Assembly: GCA_001969505.1 (NCBI GenBank)
Contig: LSSK01000697.1
Span: forward strand, 1-37,198
Source: Zancudomyces culisetae
Lineage: Eukaryota > Kickxellomycota > Harpellomycetes > Harpellales > Legeriomycetaceae
Direction of reading: 5' to 3'
Length of the DNA: 37,198 bases
The notes beneath the pieces are model-generated. The model did not search any database. It worked only from the letters and a program-made list of their open reading frames with translations, and had not been told where the DNA came from. Of the stretch, positions 30,324-37,198 are shown piece by piece. The position numbers and the translations under genes were made by a program. Each line of letters begins with the position of its first letter. Positions within the stretch are counted from its first letter, which is position 1.

Positions 30324-32468
30324 TTAGAGGTTAATGTTAGATATAAAAGATACATTTTTCATGTAGAGCTTGTTTGTATATATTAGCGAATCAAAAATAA
30401 CAATAGGCGAAGTATACTTTTTGTTCCCATTCACTGAATAGAAACATGAAGACGATGGATGAATTTTAACCAGTGTGTTTGATGATAATGTTTTGAAGGA
30501 TTTGCCATCAGGTTGCAAAAATGCAATGTTGGAGTGTTTGTATGTGTTGATTAAACAGCTTAAGAATATCGTGACATCATTGTTACACGATGTCGTGGGT
30601 GGAATCGAGTGTTTTTCGCAGATTTTGGAGATTTGCGTAATGGTCTTTTTGATCATCTTGATGCTTCTCTTGTTGCTGTTGTTGTGTATGTTTGTATTCA
30701 ACGCCTTTATCAATAACCAGTGGTCGCTTTTCACTCCTCCTCCAGCTGACAAATTTCTACTACCACTAAAAAACGTGTTTTTGCTACTATTAAGATTACT
30801 CTCTATAGACAATATCGATACCAACTCTATGACCTCCTTTGTACACTTGAACTCCTTAGAGTCAATAATTAGCTTAGCATACAGGGGATTGTCCAGTGGT
30901 AAATCTGCCATAATGTTTCCAACCGTTGTTAATTCATATTCGCTGCTTCCATTTACCTTTATTGCTCCAAGACTCACCAGCTCGTATATAGCCCTTTTGA
31001 CAGCCTGTGGTTTTGGTTTTTCTATAAATTTAAAGCTTGGCTTGTTTTCATTCTGATTCCCATTCTTATTTCCATTTTTATCCTTCTTTGTACCATTGCT
31101 ATTGTCACTGTTATCTGTTGTAGACAACAACTCATTCACTATCCCACGCTCTATCTTGGAATCCTTTGAAAATATCTTTGACAAACTCAATACTATACTC
31201 GTCAAGTTCAATACCTTGATTTCTGCCAAATTGTCCTCCTCCATTTCATTTACAAAATAACTCTCGGGATAGAGTCTATAGCATTCACCATCACTAGTTC
31301 TACCAGCTCTTCCCGCTCTTTGTCTAGCAGATGTACGTGTAATTGGTTCTACTTGCAATGTTTCGTATTTCAACACATGATTGTATTTCTTAACCTTATT
31401 CACCCCACAGTCTACAACGTACTTAATTCGCGGCAGTGTTATCGATGTCTCGGCTATGTTCGTTGCTAATATCACCTTTCGTGTCTTTGTAAGCTCAAAT
31501 ATCTTGTCTTGTTCCTCTTGGGGTAAAGCTGCGTATATTTTTAGTATTGAGAGCTCTTTGTTTTTGTGTGTTTGTGCATTGCTTTCTATATATTTTTTGG
31601 CATGCTCTAAAAGTTGCTCCATGTTTTCTATCTCCTCCTGTCCACTCAGAAACACCAATATATCACCATCTACTGTTTCCATATGGATCTGTAGTACTGT
31701 TGATATGGCTGCATCTATATAATCCATTAACGCCTCTGAGCTATAATATATCCTCACATCGTGCATTCTCCCGCTCACATACAATATTGGACATCCTCCA
31801 TAATAGTTAGAAAACAACTCTGCATTAATTGTCGCACTCATTATCACCACTCTGAAATCTTGATTATTTCCTGAACCAGATGCTTCAATTTTTTGCTTCA
31901 GAACTCCCAGCAATATATCTGTTCTCAAACTCCTTTCGTGCGCTTCGTCTATTATTATCACCTTGTATCTACTCAATGCGTTGTCTAACATTGCCTCTCG
32001 TATCAGCATACCATCAGTGAGATACTTTATCTTGGTTTCTTTGCTCGTAAAGTCTTCAAATCTAATCGAATACCCCACCTCTCGCCCCATTTTTACTCCC
32101 ATTTCTTCACTTACACGTCTTGCCACACTTGTAGCCGCCACTCTTCTTGGCTGTGTTATCCCTATCATCATTCCTCCATTTGCCTCACCGCCCTTTCCCT
32201 CTTTTCTTTTTTTGTCGTTTAAAAACCCTGCCTCATAAAGAAACTGGGGAACCTGTGTCGTCTTTCCACTTCCCGTCTCTCCTATTATCACTGTAACTGG
32301 ATTGTTTCTGATAGTATCGACTATCTTTTGTCGACTTTCATATATAGGAAGTTTTCTTCTTGCTTCTTCGATTGCTGCTCTTGATTTATACACTTGTTTT
32401 TTCTGTTGTCCATTTTCGCGATTTTCCTTAAATTCGACATCCTTTCTTTTAGGTTTTATCACCTCCAT
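30324..32468 (-). CDS. DEAH-box RNA helicase, Dhr2/DHX33 type
   Basis: An intronless 714-residue frame. Dhr2 in yeast and DHX33 in animals are DEAH ATPases of the nucleolus linked to pre-rRNA processing and ribosome synthesis. All helicase motifs are intact: Walker A GETGSGKTT (63-71), Ia TQPRRVAA, Ib TDGMLIRE, II DEAH (174-177), III SAT, IV ILVFLSGQEEIE, V TNIAETSIT, VI QRAGRAGR. The C-terminal half has the winged-helix/ratchet and OB-fold blocks: AIYELVSLGAIKVNG, DLPLDNPLYAKLIIDSKEF, IELVSILSIES, FLQPDGKSFKTL, VKIHPSSSCF, FDSLIYTNKLYMKNV. The size matches Dhr2 (735) and DHX33 (707) and excludes the much larger Prp2/16/22 enzymes; the near-absence of an N-terminal extension also fits. An Asn/Lys-rich insertion (near 450-475) is the only unusual part. 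Dhr2 is my preferred assignment, but the exact orthologue group needs a tree. Confidence 0.9.
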   Translation of the reverse strand: MEVIKPKRKDVEFKENRENGQQKKQVYKSRAAIEEARRKLPIYESRQKIVDTIRNNPVTVIIGETGSGKTTQVPQFLYEAGFLNDKKRKEGKGGEANGGMMIGITQPRRVAATSVARRVSEEMGVKMGREVGYSIRFEDFTSKETKIKYLTDGMLIREAMLDNALSRYKVIIIDEAHERSLRTDILLGVLKQKIEASGSGNNQDFRVVIMSATINAELFSNYYGGCPILYVSGRMHDVRIYYSSEALMDYIDAAISTVLQIHMETVDGDILVFLSGQEEIENMEQLLEHAKKYIESNAQTHKNKELSILKIYAALPQEEQDKIFELTKTRKVILATNIAETSITLPRIKYVVDCGVNKVKKYNHVLKYETLQVEPITRTSARQRAGRAGRTSDGECYRLYPESYFVNEMEEDNLAEIKVLNLTSIVLSLSKIFSKDSKIERGIVNELLSTTDNSDNSNGTKKDKNGNKNGNQNENKPSFKFIEKPKPQAVKRAIYELVSLGAIKVNGSSEYELTTVGNIMADLPLDNPLYAKLIIDSKEFKCTKEVIELVSILSIESNLNSSKNTFFSGSRNLSAGGGVKSDHWLLIKALNTNIHNNSNKRSIKMIKKTITQISKICEKHSIPPTTSCNNDVTIFLSCLINTYKHSNIAFLQPDGKSFKTLSSNTLVKIHPSSSCFYSVNGNKKYTSPIVIFDSLIYTNKLYMKNVSFISNINL

Positions 32469-32628
32469 ATTGTTTAATATCCTGAATTATCCTTGTTTCT
32501 AATGTATTATGTACTCTTTTTTTTCTTTTATTCTTGCTTTACCCACACTTGTTTATTACCTCCATTTTCAAGCAGTTTCCTACAAACTCTCAATACATAT
32601 TTAATTTTTTTGCACAATTTTTTTTTTC

Positions 32629-32654
32629 GTGGAAAAAAAATTTTTTTTTACCAC
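32629..32654. repeat. Extended A/T palindrome GTGG-A8-T9-A-CCAC
   Basis: An A8T9 tract is flanked by GTGG on the left and CCAC on the right, so the dyad extends into non-A/T bases with one extra base pair of asymmetry. It lies about 160 bp upstream of the DEAH helicase start. Confidence 0.75.
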
Positions 32655-33284
32655 TTGCGGTGCTACTTGATCAATAACCAACGATCTAGTAAGATCACAC
32701 ACCTCCATTGGCCTGTTAGTTGCGAGAAGTGCCTGCATTCTCATATTTGTTGATCTGAGTCAAGTAAATGTATATTGGTTTGTAGATATATTTCCAGAGC
32801 TTTTATTGCTTTTCTCCTCTTAGTAAGCAAAATAAGTAACACCTACTCACGAAAATGAACGAAACGCTTTGTAAATACATGCTCGTTTGTGTCTCGCAAA
32901 GCTGATAGGTAATACGTCAACTTCAATTGTTATATATACTCTAGTTGTACATGTCAGATACCATTGTGATATTTTAATGTGATTTTTGACTCGTCTCAGT
33001 ACAAATTTATTTTTCATCTTTTGAAAATAGCGTCCGATCCACATCCACGGTACCTCAATTTAAAAAAAAAAGAAAGTGTTATCACAACAAAAGTCGCATC
33101 ATCTACGCGAATCCCAAACCGGAGTATAAAATAATACTAGCTTTTTTCCTTTACAAATATATGTATATATCATATCATACCAAATCATACCACACCACAT
33201 CCAACCATTCGTGTCGTTTGGAATAGACAATACCTACTATTTCCTTCTCTATTTATCTCCAAACCTGTTTAAAGTGCTGCAAAC

Positions 33285-33485
33285 ATGAAATTTATTCTAT
33301 TAGTGAATATATTACTTTTGATCTTCGCAATACTATTTTTGGGGGGAAGGAGAAGAGGGAGGAAAAAGGATAATGGGGGGAAAGGCGAGAGAAAAATAAT
33401 GAAAAAAATAAGAAAAATGTACATTTCATCTTTTATTGCGTTGTGGGTATTATTAATGATACATTTGAGCCTTCCAAATGGGTAA
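33285..33485 (+). CDS. Possible small two-helix membrane protein (hypothetical)
   Basis: A 66-residue frame starts MKFILLVNILLLIFAILFLG, a strong hydrophobic helix. A Gly/Arg/Lys-rich loop (GGRRRGRKK..GGKGERK) follows, then a second hydrophobic segment (MYISSFIALWVLLMIHL). Its layout looks like a small hairpin membrane protein, but AT-rich intergenic DNA yields Phe/Leu/Ile-rich frames easily and I know no family match. The G-rich DNA that encodes the loop resembles other G-rich tracts here that are not coding. Confidence 0.15.
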   Translation: MKFILLVNILLLIFAILFLGGRRRGRKKDNGGKGERKIMKKIRKMYISSFIALWVLLMIHLSLPNG

Positions 33486-34284
33486 ATAGAAAACTCCCTA
33501 TTTAAACCGGTTGGGCTTGCATTAAATTGGGGAAGGAGGTGTCGACAAGATTTGATGCTCGCCATTGACAAGTATTAATAATGGTGCTTGTTTTGGTTTA
33601 TTATATCATGCTTTGTTATTCCCAATCAAAAAAACACAACTGTTTCTTTCTGCACTCTCGATTCTTTCGGTCAACATTCGCGTTCTCTATACATCCCTTA
33701 GAGGTAAAAGCTGAATTACTACTTGTGAATTTTGTTTTTGCTTTTTGTTTTTTGCTTTTTGCTTTTTTTCCGTCTTTGATGTCATTCATTTTACTCTATA
33801 CACTCTTTATTGTTAATTACCCTGCCCCCATACACCCTCCCCCTATACCCAATCTTTAAGTATCCCTGTTTTTGTTTGTTTATTTTTTAAAAAAGCGTTA
33901 TTATTAGAAAGATAAAACATCCAAAAACCAATATTGTAAAACTGATCAAATGTGGTAGCAATACACAAATCGAATTAAACATAGTTGATACTTTTCTACT
34001 CGCACTTCCTGTATTGCTTACAGTAGTTCAACTATTTATGTTTCCCTTTTTGGGCTATCAAAACCCTAACGTAAACAACCAATTTTATATACAAGTTTTG
34101 GTTTTAATTTGACTCCTTATCCCTATATATGTATTTGTTCGCACTTTGCATGTTTTCATTTTTTTTTGTTTTCAAACCTCTTTTTACTCATTACTTTATA
34201 TCTTTTACTAATTCTTGAAAAAGTAAAACAAAGAAAGGTCTAGAAAGCATATTCAACAATAAAATTTGCAAAAAGAAAGAAAAA

Positions 34285-36672
34285 ATGGACAACCTTGTTA
34301 TAGAACCAGGTATAGTAGTTCCTAACAACTCACAAAAAGATAATGAAAGCTATCACGAGTCCACCAGCTTTACTGAATATCCCGATTTAGATATAATTTT
34401 ATCCGAGGGATATGACACCGATCATACCCAGGAATCTGGCAATACAGATGAATATGTAATACATACACATAAACCTGCCGACTCACGCTCGTCATCGGTT
34501 GGTGCAAGTAACTATACCTGTTCACTAATACTTGCAGTAAATAGTAGTGAGTTGGAGATATCCATTCCGCTCCCCAGCACTGAAGAGTCAAAAAAAAGTA
34601 ATATGGAAAAAGAAGAAACAAAAAACTGGAATCAGATTGCAAATCAAAGTGAGCATCTAGATACCCAGTCTGAGATCATTGATAAACTGATCCTGAATGC
34701 TAGCGTTGATCCTGATACAAAGCTAAAATATTATGCTCAAAGCACTACTTTCAACGGCTTTTCTCTACCCTCGAATAAATGTAACAAACAATCTCTTGGT
34801 AATAGCACTGCATCTTGTAGTGCTCCCACAAACCCCGCTACACTCCGTCTTGAACATAAAAACTTTTCGACAATTAGTGTAAAACTACCTTGGCTTTTCA
34901 AAAAGACATTTGGTAGTAGCAAAACTGAACTCTTGGAAAAGAGTAAGGCTGAGCTTAAATACCCAAAGGGCACCAACAAATACACGCTATCTTCGCGCAA
35001 TGGTAGTAGTGTCGAATCATATGAAAAGGGTGGTTACCATAGCGTCTCTTCTATGGATCTGGCAAAGGAGTTGTCTTTGTCAGGTAAAATGCTTGATATC
35101 AGTGCTGAAACGAATAACATTGATCGCAGCACATATTTTGAGCAGAACGAAAAGGATAGCTACGAGGATCAGTTGGACAGGTCATGCAGTCAGAGAACCA
35201 CATGCAACGATCCACTTGAGTTGTATTCGAAGGGTTCGCAAACATATCCAGATAAAGAAAACATTTGCGAAGCCATAGACCTTGAAGCCGATTACCATGC
35301 GAATGAAAAGTCTATTCCAACTATGAACTCATATTATTGTAAGTATAGAATTTACCAAAGTGGTAGGTGTAGATATTACAAACTAACGCTTTTTTCTTCA
35401 AAAAAAAAAAGGGATTGCTGAGCTAATTTTAGAATGTAAATATTTGAATGAATACTTGTAGTCAAATCCAACCTTTCGCTTAGCAGTGTTTTCAGACCAA
35501 TGCGAAGCGGTTTTTTTACACGTGGTGGCCAGATTGAAGCTTTTACTGCGGGCTCAGGCAGTGAACTGGATCTGGTTGTCCAAAGATTGTTGTCATGGTA
35601 CTATATTCTGACTGGGGTAAGCAATTACTTTGGTGAATTAGCAAAGCACACAACTGACTCGCTTAAACACATAACACTTATTGAGCAAAGGGTGAAGCTG
35701 GAAGGATTGACTCAGATGCCCTTTTCCGACACCAAGGACTTGGGAGTCAAGAGAATTTTGAGAGACATCAAGGTAGCCAGTGAAGTGAACAGCCTGAGAA
35801 AAAACAGATTCACAAACGTGTTAGTTGATGAACTGTGTCCAAAATTAAGGAGCCTGTCCAAAGTTTCAAAAGACTCTGCAAAGTCATACATAGTTTACAT
35901 GAAATCTACCTATCCTCCCGTGAAAAAATATTTCAAGCAGACTGCGAGTTCCTTAAAAAAGTTGGAAACTGCCATAAATGAATTTCACTTGGACAAAAAA
36001 CGGGCGGTTGATCCCTGGTTGGTATACATTGCATACATAAAGCAATTGAAGCAGAAGTACGGGGCCCAAAACCATGTCAATAAAGTGTTTCAACTAAAGC
36101 TTGCAGAGATAAGAGAGACTGACATGAAAATTTTCACAGAGTTTAAAAAGGTCATGCAGGATTTTCTGGATGTCTACTCCAAACTTTACATCGCCTACGA
36201 TTTCAACGTATTGAAAATGATCGAATACATAAGAGCCGTGCCAGATTCTCTTGAATGGGATGCCTTCGAAAAGAGATATCAGGCAGAATTGAACGCTCCA
36301 AACGGGTTCTGCGGTACCCAGAGCCTAGAAACAATGAACTATCCTTACAAGGCCTCCATGTATTCCAAGATAGTTAGGGAGGGCTGTATTGAACGCGAAA
36401 AGGGTGTCATTAAGGCCTTTTCATCATGCTATGCTGTTATCACTGGCACAGGCTTCCTGCACTGCTTCTCGAGTGAAAGTGCGGTTCCAGATGCTGCACC
36501 AGAGATTTCGATTTTTCTCCCAAACAGCGCCATTAAACATGCATCTGGGAAAAGGTTTACAATTACTGTTTCCAAGGGGTTTACGAAGGAGAGACACCAC
36601 TTTAGGTGTTTGCATTCGCGGCTTTCGTTGGATTGGATTTACGAATTGAAAGTGGCTTCAGCTCCATCCTAA
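34285..36672 (+). CDS. Slm1/Slm2-like protein: long N-terminus, F-BAR-like plus PH domain (paralogue 2)
   Basis: Exons 34285-35338 and 35462-36672 (123-nt intron, donor GTAAGT, acceptor TTGTAG) give 754 residues. The first 351 residues are Ser/Thr/Glu-rich and probably disordered and phosphorylated; they have no counterpart in paralogue 1. From about residue 385 the family signature begins (LDLVVQRLLSWYYILTGVSN), followed by a helical F-BAR-like region to about 620 including LEWDAFEKRYQAELNAPNG, which aligns with EWDVFEKRFAETLDYP of paralogue 1. The PH domain (about 655-752) runs from FSSCYAVITGTGFLHCF to RLSLDWIYELKVA and ends the protein. Likely role: PI(4,5)P2 binding at the plasma membrane and TORC2 signalling, by analogy to yeast Slm1/2. 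The start was chosen as the first ATG after an A-rich leader (AAAAATGGAC). Confidence 0.87.
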
Positions 36673-37049
36673 GCTATTGAATACTTTTTTTTCTCCCTCT
36701 ATTTTAATTGTTTTTGTGATATTTTTGTTTTTAAAAACTTGGAATAAATATGATGCCAACTATTAAGATTAATAAAGATCAATATAATAGCGAACGAGTA
36801 TTGATAAAAATAAAAATAGAATACATTTAGCGTTTTGTGTATCTAATATCGGGTTTCAAAACAAAACAAAGACAAGACAAAAAAATATACTAAAGTTTGT
36901 AATGTAAATATTTCTACAAGTACTCCATCATAGTTAGTGCAGTACCGCCTATCAAACGGAAGGGCGAGTAAGTAAAACGCAAGGAGTGGAGTAAGATATC
37001 AACGGCTCTAGCACATGAAATATAATGATATTATACAATGACACTATAT
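36673..37049. other. Convergent 3' gap between SLM paralogue 2 and the edge gene
   Basis: This 377 bp AT-rich gap includes an AATAAA-like string at 36743-36749 after the SLM-like stop. A GC-richer patch at about 36937-37015 has no coding frame I can support and may be 3' UTR of either gene. Confidence 0.5.
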
Positions 37050-37198
37050 TTATCTACGCGGGCCTTGGTTATAACCAGTGCCGTTATATGGAGTAGGATC
37101 AACCCAAGTATCAAACGGGTGCCCTCTTTGGTTATTTGGTGGAGAAAAGCGGGCGTTTGCTGGAGGGGGGATATTATGTTGAGGATATTGTGGAGGGG
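37050..37198 (-). CDS. C-terminal end of a Pro/Gln/Asn-rich protein (partial, runs off window)
   Basis: On the minus strand an open frame enters from the window edge and stops at TAA (37052-37050). The 48 visible residues are Pro-, Asn- and Gln-rich (PPQYPQHNIPPPANARF, then HPFDTWVDPTPYNGTGYNQG, ending PRR). The composition and orderly third-position pattern look like a low-complexity protein tail, as in RNA-binding or membrane-traffic proteins, but the family cannot be named from this piece. The gene is convergent with SLM paralogue 2. Confidence 0.6.
   Translation of the reverse strand, partial: PPQYPQHNIPPPANARFSPPNNQRGHPFDTWVDPTPYNGTGYNQGPRR

Larger units (their letters stand above)
32469..34284. 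promoter_or_regulatory. Long divergent intergenic region between DEAH helicase and second SLM-like gene
   Basis: This 1.8 kb region has no firmly supported gene. It holds a GTGG-A8T9-CCAC palindrome (32629-32654), a locally GC-richer patch (32655-32765), degenerate CATAY pentamers (33167-33209), a small candidate membrane-protein frame (33285-33485) and a C-rich run (33820-33850). It should contain both promoters. Confidence 0.45.

Noticed and set aside
30475-31056. 193-residue plus-strand open frame with membrane-like stretches
   Set aside because: It is antisense to the intact C-terminal half of the DEAH helicase.
32847-33044. 65-residue minus-strand frame with mixed composition
   Set aside because: The composition is less biased than the other short frames, but it is short, without recognised motif or splice partners, so it is not called.
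33581-33859. 92-residue plus-strand frame
   Set aside because: The Phe/Leu/Cys-rich sequence comes from a repeated TTTTTGCTTTTTG stretch and a C-rich run, in a likely promoter region.
36492-36512. PxIxIT-like calcineurin docking motif (PEISIF) in SLM paralogue 2
   Set aside because: It falls on a predicted beta-strand of the PH domain, whereas functional docking motifs lie in disordered regions; the match is probably structural.
1-37198. CRISPR arrays, insertion sequences, retroelements, rRNA genes, new defence-type system
   Set aside because: No regularly spaced repeats, transposase or reverse-transcriptase motifs, terminal repeats or rRNA signatures were seen on either strand.

Overview
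The window reads as chromosomal DNA of an AT-rich filamentous or early-diverging fungus. The evidence is two Slm1/Slm2-type F-BAR plus PH proteins (a fungal family), short spliceosomal introns (about 70-215 nt, mostly GTAAGT-like donors and TAG acceptors), pol III tRNA genes with internal promoters, and asparagine/glutamine homopeptide tracts. Two mitochondrial complex I assembly factors (NDUFAF6- and NDUFAF7-like) argue for a respiring organism with complex I, so not a fermentative budding yeast or an anaerobic gut fungus. A SCAI orthologue and the intron-rich genes fit an early-diverging lineage (zoosporic or zygomycete grade) better than Dikarya. I cannot place the genus.

Layout. 82-1796 (-): NDUFAF6-like gene, five exons. 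2260-3849 (-): casein kinase 1 of the Hrr25/CK1-delta type with a polyQ tail. 3850-9717: a 5.9 kb stretch with no protein gene that I can support, holding a tandem tRNA-Asp/tRNA-Glu pair at 8429-8582. 9718-11568 (+): first Slm-like gene. 11682-18689 (-): very long intronless RRP5. 19492-20597 (+): PRP38, four exons. 20799-24131 (-): SCAI-like protein. 24580-26544 (+): NDUFAF7-like methyltransferase, five exons. 27243-30186 (+): an unrecognised, probably alpha-helical repeat protein with an odd first intron. 30324-32468 (-): DEAH helicase of the Dhr2/DHX33 type. 34285-36672 (+): second Slm-like gene. 37050-37198 (-): C-terminal end of a Pro/Gln/Asn-rich protein that runs off the window.

The genes are not an operon or a metabolic cluster. 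They are housekeeping genes: pre-rRNA processing (RRP5, the DEAH helicase; Hrr25-type CK1 also acts in 40S maturation), pre-mRNA splicing (PRP38), complex I assembly (NDUFAF6, NDUFAF7), plasma-membrane/TORC2 signalling (two SLM paralogues) and a SCAI-type nuclear regulator. I found no transposon, virus, CRISPR array, rRNA gene or obvious new multi-gene system. The points most worth following are the AT-AG (or broken) intron and unknown identity of the 27.2-30.2 kb gene, a GC-AG intron in the NDUFAF6-like gene, the dicistronic-looking tRNA pair, the SLM paralogue pair with a same-phase intron just before the F-BAR domain, the fungal SCAI, and repeated A-tract/T-tract palindromes in non-coding DNA. 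Exon boundaries were worked out by hand from reading frame, splice signals and remembered family sequences.
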